Shown here one piece after another: positions 24,134-35,200 of a DNA stretch of 64,000 nucleotides; the stretch's first letter is position 1; the number at the start of each line of letters is the position of its first letter. Under the pieces are notes generated by a model that saw only the letters and a list, made by a program, of their open reading frames with translations, did not search any database and had not been told where the DNA came from. The position numbers were made by a program, and so were the translations under genes. This stretch comes from Branchiostoma floridae (Eukaryota > Chordata > Leptocardii > Amphioxiformes > Branchiostomatidae). The DNA is taken from positions 16,568,021 to 16,632,020 of the forward strand of contig NC_049980.1 in the NCBI RefSeq assembly GCF_000003815.2, written 5' to 3'.

Positions 24134-27100
24134 TCCACGGTTTGAAGACAGAGGCAACCCTCCAAGCACGTCGTCCAACATCTATCCAACCAGTCCTCCA
24201 AGCACGTCCAACATCTATCCAACCAGTCCTCCAAGCACGTCCAACATCTATCCAACCAGTCCTCCAAGCACGTCCAACATCTATCCAGCCGGTCACAACA
24301 ACACATACTTTCCATCCCCCATGTACCAGTTTTCACCTTACGTAAATCATGGCATCTCCTCTCCACTGTTGCATCCTCCATCTCCAGCCTACCATATGTC
24401 ACCAGGAGTAAATGCCCAGTTTCATCAGCCATCGACCAGCTATGCCCAGCCAACTGTTAGCTTACAAGCGTTTCAACAAATGGAGGACAAGCTGAAGGCA
24501 CAGCTATCAAAGATGAACACACTTGTTGAGGAGCAACAAAAAGAGATCCATGATTTAAAGACTTACAGTAAGGCCAGCATCGATGCTGTTAAAAACACAG
24601 CCCAAAAAGAAGTCAAGTCACTTGTGATGAAGGATACCATTTTGACATACAATGCAGAGACTGCAACTGACATTGCGAATATGACACCACAGTCCATGAA
24701 AGAACAGGTGAAAGAGGAAGCACCAGTTTTCTTCGAGCTCCTAGAAAACTGCATCAAAAGCGATGTCCCTGGGGACAAGGACACCTCAATGTTGGCATTT
24801 CTCAATCTTTGTTCCATTGCAAACAACAGAAGCAAGCGTGCCAATGCCATACAAATGATCACCACCCTGTCACTCATCTCGAGGTCAACAAATGTGCAGG
24901 TATGTTTGCATTGATACTTAAGCATTCTTGAGATTACATAAGATTGTTTAACCCAGTGTTAATTTGTGTCACTCAGTCAAGACATTTTGTATGTTTCTTT
25001 GTCATGTGGCATGTCACTTTCTTTGAACAAAAAACAGATGCGTACATGTATTTCCAAATCAGGGTTATGAGGGATTCAAAATGTATTGAAATCTTTTTTT
25101 ACATTTCCAACAATTATTCATCCCTATGTAGGGGTGGGTACCGGTACAGAAAATTCGCGTCCAGGTCCGGTTCAGGTCCAGAGGATCAGGTCCAGGTTCG
25201 GACCTGAACCTGATGCAGTATGACTCTAGTATGACTCATACCAATGGCCCATTTCACTACAAAGAAATCTGTGTGGTAGAGTATTAGACTAACACTGGCA
25301 TTTTAAAATTCTACAACGCTAACTGCACTTGTAGGATTGGCTGTAAACTAAAACTTGGTAGAAATTGCTATAAACTTTACTTCACTCTTGTTATTTTCTT
25401 CCACCTGCAAGCGCCAAAACGTGTGAATGCCTGATAAAATAATCTGTTAATTTTCTAATCAGCCCAACATCCGGTCCTCCTAATTTTTTCTGGACAGGTC
25501 CAATAAGAAAAAAAAGGGATTGTACCGGTACACTGTACCCTGCCTAATTCCTATGTAAACCATTGGCTGTTTTTGCAGGTCATCTCCATGCTGAATTCCA
25601 TGGGTGTTGCCAGTTCCTACAAGGCAGCATGGAATTTTCTGTCCAACTTTGCTGAAATGCAGGGGGCAAAGCACCTGGACAACAGCAAGCCTTGTATTGT
25701 CTTTTTTGACAATGTTAACATTCTCAAAAGAGTGGGACATGTGAGGATGGGTGAGTCCTTAAATTGCACAAAACAGTTGTTTCACTTTAAATAAACTATG
25801 AAATGAATTGTAAAACAAGTTGTACTGTCAGATTCTATACTTTATTCTTGTGAATAGAAAGGACAGAATATTGCTAGACTGATGATTATCTCATTACCTG
25901 TATGTCTGTTTGTCTAGGGAAACAAAACGAGATGTTTAATTGGACAAGCCGGTTGGCAGTTGTGGTAGAGCATGAAGATCCTTCAGCCAGCAGAGAACCC
26001 CAGGTAACACAGGACATCTTCATTCATAGTTATGTTCGAAATGTGCTAAGCAGATACATGTAGTAGATTGAAACTGTCATATAATATGTATAACATAGTA
26101 CACTTTATTTACAGTTTGTGCTTTATCATAATCTGAGCACAAGACCAACTACCCTTTAATAAAAAACAAACATTGTGTCAATGTGTATCTTTCACAATAA
26201 ATTACATTTTGGCTATTTATATTTCAATTTGTAGGGCAAAAGAGAGGACCTGTCTGATGCAGACATACTGGCTGACAGCAATGACATAAGTGACCTCAAA
26301 AGCAGATTAAAGAATCAAGTGAAAGCTATAATAGTTGAACATTTCCCAAGCTTCCATCAGTTTAAAGACAGTGTAAGAGCTCCATCCAGCCCCTTGCCAG
26401 TTAAGAAAAGTAGCATCACCCCGCTGCCACTGATGGACAAGGATGAGTCGAAAAAGGATGATACAATTCAGATTCTGCTCAAATTTGCTGAAGAGCTACA
26501 GCTGTCTGACAACATAAAAGACCAGGTACGATATGTAAACATGGAGTCCCAAGTGTGGTAACAGAACTATCAAACATGGACAATGATAACAATAGTAGTA
26601 GTGTTGACAGTAATAACAATGTTTATGGAAATCTATTCATTATATAATTGTATACTTTTTATGAGATGTATCAATTACTTATACATGATGTTTGCCCATC
26701 GGGTGTCAATGGAGATATGACTTCCGAATCTACGGAACTTATACATATTACCTTATAAATGATACATTGGTTTTGCTGCTATTAGGCAGTCGTCGGCGAC
26801 CAGGCGACTTGCAAAAACATCCGTGGAGGACGAGGATGGAGAGAAGGCGAGGAGGATCCTGTTCAGCTGTTACAGTGGGCAAAGGAGAGTCCAGGTAATG
26901 TATTTCTTCTATGCTTTTAAAAAACAATCACAGTACATGTATTATGTTGCTAAGAAGGAAAATGAATATCTTTATGTGTATTGCTGACTCACATAATATT
27001 TGTGTATGAACTAGTGTGTCCTATTCTGCATAACAAATGCTACTTTTGATAATAGGGGTTGTAATTGCTCAAGTGTACAATAATAAATTGTTTTGCTAAC

Positions 27101-28580
27101 TTTTTTTGATTAACAAATGTCTCCCCCCCACCCCTTTTGTTTTTTTCATAGGTGACTTTCACTTTGTGTGGGAGGCCCTGAAAACAGCTACGCTGTGCTG
27201 CTGGGGCCTGGCCACAGAAGCAGGCTCTCTCTCACAGATAAGGGTTGCCATCAACCGGATGCGGGCGGACAAGGAGTGTAAGAACTTTCAAGTTTCTGAC
27301 GAGTTCTTTTGCCAAAGAGGAAAGGACACATCCTAGCTGCCCTCACAGTTTTCCTCGGTCTGGAGTCACCTCAGGAATCCTACAACTGCACCTCTCCCCA
27401 TGACTTTGACTCTATAGCTTCAAAGTTTGTTACAGAAGTAGTGTTTCCAGGCCAGTGGACTGAAGACAGTGACCAAGTGCAGACCAGAGCACGCTTCATG
27501 TTGTACCTGGGACTGCTCTACCTGGACTTAAGGACAGCAGTAAGGTAAGTTGCTTCTGTTACCTACAAGTCATTTTTTAAATCAATAGTATGTACAAGAG
27601 CTATGTACAAAGTGACAAGGAGTAGTACAATAACACAAATGTACTTTGTGATATCTGTATTGATGTGAATGGGATGATGTATGATAAATACATGTCAATT
27701 TGTTTTGAAAATGTTGTCCTGATCCAGATACCAAATGGGTGAGGCTGTAATCCAACATTGGAAGGTCTGGTTTGAGCTGTTTCTGGGGACAAAGAGGAAC
27801 AACTACGCATGCGAGGCTGCCAACCTTCTCGCCAATCTGAAGGCTGACTGGTCCCCGTATATGGCCTACATCCACACCCACAACCGCTGTGTGAACATCA
27901 CGGGAGAGGAAGGCAAGGGCAAGCCGATAGACATGCTTGGAGAACACCACAACAGGTACATGTTATTATTTATCTTGTATTGTACAAGTGTATGATTTAC
28001 TTGCTGTGAGTAAATGTTGACTATTTGACTTTGAGCCTTTAACCATAACCATACAGTCAAAAGGACACTTATTAATATTAATGCGTGAACTTTTAACCTT
28101 CACAGGACCATCAAGCAGACATGCCGTGCAGCTGGGGGACGACTAGAGTTCAAACACGCCCAGGACATAAGTCTTTCTGTGCAGCTGTTTGACGCCGCCA
28201 AAAACTTCGCAGACAGCTTGTGTTCTAAGAAGACTACACACCACACAACGACATCTGCAGAAGTGGACATTCAGTCAGTAATGACAACAGTCTTAAAACA
28301 CGAAGTGTATCACAACAAACCAGGGAGGAGCTTGAACCCTGAGTGGTTGGACCCACGAGCTGTTGCAAGAGAGCGACTGTACGACAACAAATGGCTGGCA
28401 AACTTTCTCACTCGTGGAAAGCAGGACATCTCTGACGATACAGAGCCACCTGAGTCCCCGGATGCTGATGACGGAGAGACAGACGAGGACAGCGCCGAAC
28501 AAGTTGAAGTCAGAGACGAAGAGGATCCTGAGTGGGAGGAAATCGAGGACGCTGACCTTATCAACTTAGACCTAGCATAA
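24134..28580 (+). CDS. DUF6589 domain protein, one frameshift, 5' end missing
   Basis: Exons: 24134-24899, 25579-25750, 25918-26003, 26235-26525, 26786-26894, 27152-27544, 27728-27955 and 28106-28580. All have GT-AG borders and fitting phases, about 839 codons. The N-terminal part carries four 11-residue repeats (PPSTSNIYPTS type), then a Pro/Tyr-rich stretch and a coiled coil (around residues 115-150). The rest matches the DUF6589 family: IVFFDNVNILKRVGHVR, AVVGDQATCKNIRGGRGWRE, GDFHFVWEALKTATLCCWG, and a later GLLYLDLR/IQHWKVWFELFLG region. The C-terminus is acidic. DUF6589 has no assigned function. The spaced invariant Asp residues (FFDN, VVGDQ) recall RNase-H-fold transposases, which is my inference. 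One base appears missing in the T run near 27308: the frame closes at 27336 while the homologous frame continues from 27309, and the total exon length is one base short of a whole number of codons. The upstream start is not located. Confidence 0.85.
24159..24292 (+). repeat. 33-bp coding tandem repeat in the DUF6589 gene
   Basis: Four units of CCTCCAAGCACGTCCAACAT followed by CTATCCAACCAGT, keeping the frame and encoding SPPSTSNIYPT repeats. The first unit has a 3-bp difference (TCGTCC) and the last diverges into PAGHNN. Near-identical units imply recent expansion, and copy number is likely polymorphic. Confidence 0.9.
25131..25549. mobile_element. hAT-like non-autonomous element in a DUF6589 intron
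   Basis: An 8-bp direct repeat CCTATGTA lies at 25123-25130 and 25550-25557. Inverted imperfect ends contain GGGTACCGGTACAG on the left and the complement of GTACCGGTACAATCCC on the right. A local direct/inverted repeat of CCAGGTCCGG and GGTCCAGAGGATCAGGTCC sits at 25160-25210. There is no transposase. It fills most of the intron between exons 24134-24899 and 25579-25750. Confidence 0.55.
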
Positions 28581-28597
28581 GGTTAGTACTCTTGTCT

Positions 28598-28642
28598 CTT
28601 TCATTTGTACATGTACTACATTCGCTCATGTACAAATGAAAG
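28598..28642. repeat. Perfect 16-bp hairpin just after the DUF6589 stop codon
   Basis: CTTTCATTTGTACATG (28598-28613) is followed after 13 nt by its exact complement (28627-28642). It begins 18 bp after the DUF6589 stop codon. It could fold in the 3' UTR or be a terminus or recombination relic. Confidence 0.85.
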
Positions 28643-28659
28643 AAACCCTAGGATCACAC

Positions 28660-28842
28660 AATGAAGGTCCTGCAGGAGTACTGTCCAACAGTGCAATAAA
28701 AACCCAAGCCCAAAGCATCCAGAAAGGTGAACATAGAAAGATGTTTCAAAAGTATCCACGATTTAGTATGAAGAAAATAGCACCAATCATTCTCAACAAT
28801 ATTGGCGAGAAGTTTCCCAAACCTATCATTAAAAATAATTAG
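28660..28842 (+). pseudogene. Inverted, diverged copy of the RecQ-like last exon
   Basis: Read on the plus strand this stretch encodes GPAGVLSNSAIKTQAQSIQ, then KKIAPIILNNIGEKFPKPII and a stop at 28842. The minus-strand helicase gene ends with GPAGVISDSAI, IKTQAQSIH, EDIAPFILDKIEQEFPEPII. At DNA level the two share GGTCCTGCAGGAGT, GACAGTGCAAT (one mismatch) and AAAACCCAAGC. It is thus an inverted duplicate of the helicase C-terminus, 44 bp or so from the original, lying in the likely 3' UTR of the DUF6589 gene. No intron or upstream helicase exon accompanies it. An AATAAA at 28695-28700 within it could serve as the DUF6589 polyadenylation signal. Confidence 0.75.
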
Positions 28843-28846
28843 CTAA

Positions 28847-31629
28847 CTAAACATTTGTCAAATCCCCAAGGGCCCTTCTTCTTCTCTTGATGATAGGTTC
28901 AGGAAACTCCTGTTCAATCTTGTCAAGAATGAATGGTGCTATGTCCTCTGAAACACCTTTAACCTTCTTACACAGGTCTTCCACTGTGTGGATACTTTGT
29001 GCTTGGGTTTTGATTGAAATAATTGCACTGTCGGAAATCACTCCTGCAGGACCAACATGTGCAATCCTCATGTCGTCTTCAAAAAGCTCATTCCTCAGTT
29101 CGTACAGGCTTTTTTCCAGTTTTTTTTAATCGCCTTCCTGTCTTTTCTTTTTTCTGGTCGCAGCTGCCCTCTTTGCTGTCTTGTGGACCCTGGGATGCAG
29201 CAGGTACGCTCCCCGTGGTGCTGTGGCCTCCTCCTGGCAGACAGAGCAGCAGTGGTCTGTGTCTGCCGCCTGACTGCCAAGTTCCTTCAGCATCACAGCG
29301 CGGATGCAGGACCGCTTGGCCACGAACTGCTTCAGGCAGTCTTCAGCGTCTTCCTCTTCCTTACACTTGCCAGCAAAGACGACAGCAGTGGCTGGCTCCC
29401 CTGACCTCCCAGCCCGGCCAATCTCCTACAGAAGTAAAAGTACAGTAGCATTAGCTTAGACTTAAGTTTCATTGCTTTCAAAACGTTGTAAAATATATAG
29501 AGAGTGGCTTTGTTTGAGATCTTACCACTTTTGATGTAATACAAGTGAGCATGACCTGATAATTAAACCGATGTAAAATAACTGATAAAGGAAGAAGCAC
29601 ACTTCCATGGAAAATACCCAGATTTGCTAAGTTTAACATAGCAGAAGCATGCATATTGTATTATGTCTTCTATTTGGTTGGTATCATCATGAATTATGTA
29701 TGAGATTCTCACCTGGTATAGCTGGCTCATGGACTTTGGCAGGCCATACACCACAACACAGGAGATGTCAGGGATGTCAATGCCCTGAAATTGTTATTGT
29801 AGAGTTTTAAGAAACAGGAATGTTTTCAGAAATATATATTTTTGTACAATAGCTAGAAATTAGTACATGCAAAATAATGTGTTTGAAAATATGGCAAATT
29901 GTTTGCCAGCATGCAGTTATAATGTCACTTAATGCTGTTAATTAAGAACCATTATGTACACTTACCATCCCAAAAGCCACTGTAGCCACAACTACCCTGA
30001 CCTCGCCATCCTTGAAACGTTTAAGGACTTTGGCCTTGAGGTCAGGGCTCATGGAACTGTGGAAGTAGGCCACGGATGCTTTGAACCTGTCTCCCGCATG
30101 GGCCTGCAGCATCTTCCACACATCCATGGCCTGGTTTCTTATAGGCACATAGATAAGCTGCTTCTCGATGGCCCGTCCATCTTTCCTTAGGGCCTGCAGT
30201 AGTCCCAGGAAGTCCTTCTGAAATTACCAGTTATTACATACGTGCGTTAAGTAAACTGTGCATTGAATAAGTGCAGATACAAAATGGTTTCCATAAAGAT
30301 ATGGTATGCACAGTTGTCATGTTTTTCATATACATGTATCTGTTAATGTAATATGAGAAAAGATAGGTGAATTGAAGTGTTTCAGTTACCTGCATTGCGA
30401 TCTTTTTCTTGGAGACCAAGAAAAGATTTGGTCTGTCGAGACTCCCACTGATGTGGATGTTCCCTTCCCGAAAAAGAAGATCCTTCTTGATGCCTTCCAC
30501 AGCATTGGGGGAGGCAGAAGCTGTGAGGGCCATGACTGGGGTGTTGAGACAGTGGGCCCTCAGTCCGCCTATCTGTGCAAATGCTACTCTGAAGTCGGGA
30601 CCCCTGAAACAGATTGTATATACAGTACTATTAGAACTATGCCAAAACTTATTATGTCTACACATAGGCACATCTAGATAGAGGCAATACAGTTGTAGTA
30701 AATCATTTAGCAACCTGTTTAGTTTTAACAAAATTGCTACACACCCTTTCTCTGTCACTTGAAAGAATTAAATCATTCTTACCACTCAGGGATACAGTGG
30801 GCTTCGTCCACGACAAGGGCACACACAGGTCTAGTTGTGGTGAAAATGCCCCTGCCCTCTCCCACAGCAACTTCTGGGCTGGTGTATACTATAGAAAAGT
30901 AATGAGAAAAAAATTATAAGCAAAAATATACCTATGTTTACGAGTATTTATGTAACTGTAACTTACAGATTTCTGTGGTAAATTAAATCTGTATAACAAG
31001 GTTCAAGATAAAAGAGAAATGACAGGACCGTGGCTACAATATATTTTGTTATTCTTGTCTAGCAACTGGTGTAAATAGGATAACTTGAAATAAAAAGGAA
31101 GTACAACAAGTGTGATACATACCTAGTTTGACCGACTTGTCTGCCACTGTGTTGATGTCGTTCGCCGACTTCAAGTGAATTGCCTTGTATCCCGTTGTAG
31201 TGGTGTACCGGGCGATCTGAAATGAACGGTAAGTGTTCTCATTATTTATCTTCAGCGCTTCCGCAGAGTGAAGAGTCTCTTACAATTCGAGTAAACATTC
31301 AGTTATCCTTGGTTAGTGAGGGAGGGGGGCGTAACTCAGGTCCGCCGCCGGTAGGCATTTTATGGAGATATATACAATATAAAATTTACCTGGTCATCGA
31401 TGAGTGCTGTCAGGGGACTGATGACAATCACAAATGGCTCGTCAGAGTCCAGGCACGACGGAATCGCCTGGAAACAGAACGTCTTTCCAGCTCCGGTCGG
31501 TAGCCCGACAAACACGTCTTGGCCATTTAAAATACCCAAAACAGCGTCTGCCTGGCCCTGTCGCAGTGTGTCGTACTCGAAAACATCTTTGCCAACACGG
31601 CAAACGCGGTCCATCAAATTGGCTTGCAT
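28847..31629 (-). CDS. RecQ-family DEAH DNA helicase, in-frame stop near the C-terminus
   Basis: Exons on the minus strand: 31390-31629 (ATG at 31629), 31123-31216, 30783-30888, 30390-30603, 29966-30217, 29713-29784 and 29126-29425. They give 425 residues to a TAA at 29126-29128. The same frame then stays open to 28847 for 92 more residues, which are conserved in the inverted copy at 28660-28842, so the ancestral protein was about 518 residues and the stop looks like a mutation or sequence error. All RecQ motifs are present: GLPTGAGKT (Walker A), VISPLTALIDDQ, YTSPE, VVDEAHCIPEWGPDFR (DEAH plus aromatic loop), ALTASA, SGSLDRPNLF, ATVAFGMGIDIPD, and QEIGRAGRSG across an exon join. A zinc-binding segment with C..(15+)..HCCSVC follows. 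No HRDC domain is seen. The family unwinds DNA 3' to 5' in repair and recombination. It is convergent with the DUF6589 gene. Confidence 0.9.
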
Positions 31630-32269
31630 AGCCACCAGAGTAAATACAAGTAGTTACCAGATTAAACACGCAGTCATCAAAATAAACACTGTCAAAATGG
31701 ACCGTTACTTTGAAAATTTCATGTGACCTTTGACACTTCCGGTCACATGTGACAGGATCGTCGCTCCCGCTTGGACCGTCACGGGCGAGTCGGAAAGCAA
31801 TAAAAGTGTTATTTAGCCACTTCGCACCTATCAGATAGCGATTAGTGGAGATCAAACAAGGCACCGGGATACCACAGACTCCGACGATCGCGTGCTGTTC
31901 CCTGGCCGGTTATATTCCTCTGGCCGGCTTACTCCTCTGATTTGTTACATTTCTACGATTTTTCCAGCGATCCGGAGTCTGGTAGAGACTAGAGTTCATC
32001 TATCTTTTAACTGTCCCGTGTTCTGTGAAATAGGTGGGGTTTGTGATTTTAATGAAACGTAGACTTTTGGTGATTTACTAATTGGCAAGCGCTCGGACAA
32101 ATTGTGGCAACAGTTTGAAATAAACTTTCTTTCGGTCCCGTCGTGAAAACATTTTCCACTGCATTCAGTATGCAATACTTAATTATAATAAACAGTCTAA
32201 CGTGGACAAATAGCTTCTTATAACGACCTCTCTATCTCTAATGGATAAGCGCTTATTCTTATCTTAGAT
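31630..32269. promoter_or_regulatory. Divergent promoter region, RecQ-like gene and WTAP
   Basis: These 640 bp separate the helicase ATG (minus) from the proposed first WTAP ATG (plus). An ATGGCGGA word, the core of the YY1-type motif, overlaps the WTAP start at 32270. A direct repeat CCTGGCCGGTTATATTCCTC / CTGGCCGGCTTACTCCTC lies at 31900-31939. No TATA box is obvious. Confidence 0.4.
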
Positions 32270-35200
32270 ATGGCGGATCTTTATTCGAACTCAGGTAATT
32301 TTCCATCGAATATATATTTGGATTTGAAACCTTTGTAGCATATTGGCTTACCATGATTTGTAGACGATTTGTAAAATAATTTTTGACGTACATATCCTCT
32401 CTTTAATTAACAATGTACATATATTCTTATTGTCTACAGGGTAATTGGTGTTCCATAAGAGGGAATATCATGAAAGTTGGTGTAACCAGCTCTTCTTGCA
32501 ATTATTTACCATTTTGTATTGTTGACACAGTAAAACGTTCACCTGTAAGGGATGTGTGTGGATGTCCAGTTGCTTCAGCCTCAGCCAATACTTAGGTACA
32601 AGAACACTGATACATCCATATCTATTTGGAATACCCCGAGTTTTGCCCTACTAGCTAGGTTACACGAATTTCTGTGTGCACTAAGGATCGGTGTTTTTAC
32701 AAAAGCGGTTCTATATGTTAATATTTCAACAGGGCAATTGTCAGTGCCCTTTGCCTCAGATCTCAACAGAATATAACATTGTAGACTTGACATATGCATT
32801 ATCGTGTTTAAGTAGGGCCTTAGGGAATAACGCAGTCTGAATGAGGGTTTTGATACCGAAAGCGGCTTTCTGTGCCTTTCAAGACAGTTGATTTAGCTAA
32901 AGAATAACTGCCTGACGAGGACAGGCCTGGATAAAGAGCGTCATTTGGAAACTTGATGTTCCTGAAAGTCCATCCCAATTTTTTTAAAACCACCACTTTA
33001 GTTTTCTTTAGTATTGAATCTTCCATTTCATGTCCAGTGCACGCAAACAAAACACGCTTCTCTACGTCTACGGCGACAGTGGTGTCCTGTCTGAACATGC
33101 ACCTGCATGATCATGAGTCGTGGGAAATTCCCTGACGAGGTGACGGCCCAAAACCCCCACGCCTCTACGGCGACAGTGGTGTCGTGTCTGAACATGCAGC
33201 TGCATGGTCATGAGTCATGGGAAATTCCCTGACGAGATGACGGCCAAAAACCCCACGCCTCCATACATGATCGTAAATGCGCGATTTTATTTTTACAAAA
33301 ATGAATTTATGACGATTGTGAATTAAAGAAATGTGGGATTTTTTTTAAAATTGCAGATATAACGACAGTGAATGAAAGACATGCGGGATTTTTTTTTTCG
33401 AATGCCAATATGACGACTGCGTATGAAAGAAATGCGGGATTTTTACGAATGCGATTAGGACGATTGCGAATAAAAGAAATGGGGGATTGTTTACAAATGC
33501 AATTATGACGATTGCGATCGAAAAATGTGTGATTTCTTACAAATGCAAATCTGACGACTGTTAGTGAAAGAAATACGGGATTCTGTATGGATGCAATGAC
33601 GACGACTTTGAATTAAAGAAGTGTGGGATTTGTTACAAATGATGACGATGGTGAATGATGAAGACATGTGGGAAAGAAATGCTACTAGTTATAGCAGCAC
33701 CCCAATGAGTCCACACAGTATAGTCAGGACCGTAATTGAACTGAACATAAAATGGACATGCAAGAGAATGATTTGTTTTTCCGGTCATTATTTTGATCGC
33801 AGCTACCAGTAGTCTACCAGAATCTGGTACCGATGATGACTAGCGTGTATGTTGGTTGACAAAGACATTGAGAAATGATTGTTTCTAATAGAAAATTTAC
33901 GGGTGAGCAGTGACGCTTGTACGAGGGAGTTTCAAACTCTGGCGGCATGACAAATCCCCGGTGAGCTTATCTAAAGGTGCCCTCTCACTGCACTTGCGTC
34001 ACTGCGGGGTTTGTTCACTGCGTTACTGTTTTGCTATTTTCTCCGATATATTTCAGAATTTAGATATTGCGTAATACGTAAAAGTATGAAGACGACAATT
34101 TTACGCTATATTTTGAGATGTTGACAGCAGAACTTGCAACAGCTAGACAAAGATTAGCCTGGATGTCAGACGGCTTCCAACTTCTCGGCTCAAGGGCTAA
34201 CATGTAGTCTCCACCAGACTGACTACGCTGGCTGTTATAGGGAGAATACTTTGCCTGGGAAGTTTTGCTACCAGAGGCTTTGGTCGGCCGCGTAATCCCA
34301 ACCTGATTTAACCTAATAGCGTGTACTGATTCCCCTGGCCAATTTCCCGATTTTATTGCCGAATTTCACGATCCCTGGACCCACGTAGGAAGGTGTAGTC
34401 TACCCAGCATGCTCCGACTAAAGAAATTCTACAACAGACCCCCCAGTTATATTTTACAGATACGTTGATATGTTTATCTTTTTTTAGCAGAAGTGTTCTT
34501 GATGCAGGTGCCTATAGAAGAGTCCATCCTCACACAGGGAGGGGCAATCGTTTAAATGCAATTCTGGACAGGGTGATTATGCGAAGTCCGTTCTTTGATG
34601 AGAGGAGCTGTAATTGAACGGGTCCAGTTTACATGAAGATAGCGCTACAATACTCCATTACCCTGCGAGAGAGTCATTTTGCTAAATTTAATTTTGGACT
34701 GGAGTGCTTAGGCAAAGTCCATTTTATTTTAGAGAAAGTGTTTCTAAACCAGTGCATTTCACATGTGGATGCTGGCCAATGGAAGAGTCCATTCTCGCAC
34801 AGTTAATTTTTAGCCTGAATAAATCTCGCTTAATCTGATTAAATCTCGCTGTATAGCAGCCCGCCCAACATCCGCCGGCCCCCTAGAGGAGGGGACAGTT
34901 ACAGCCCTGGACAGCGGAGTTTGCGTTGCACAGACTAAGTTAATTTTTGAGCAGAAGGATTATTGAACTGGTCCACTACATTGTAGTTGTCGACACATGT
35001 CACAAGAAAAGTCCATTCTCTTTTTAAAGATTCAATCTACGAATTTGATGATAATGCATAAGGAACTTCTTTGGTAGGGCTCATGCATAGTCCATTTTTA
35101 ACCGGAAGTGTTTTTAACGTCAATATTAATATTTATGTTAATTTATCCCGCATAAATTACTCACACGCAAACCTGTATATATATTTGCTGCAACAGCTAA

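Noticed and set aside
24027-24453. Minus-strand frames with repeated DVGRAWRTGWI-like or CWTCLEDWLDR peptides.
   Set aside because: They are the complement of the 33-bp coding repeat of the DUF6589 gene and only look repetitive for that reason.
30372-31864. Several frames of 90-174 codons on either strand.
   Set aside because: They overlap the RecQ-like exons in other frames or run through its introns; only the spliced helicase frame has conserved motifs.
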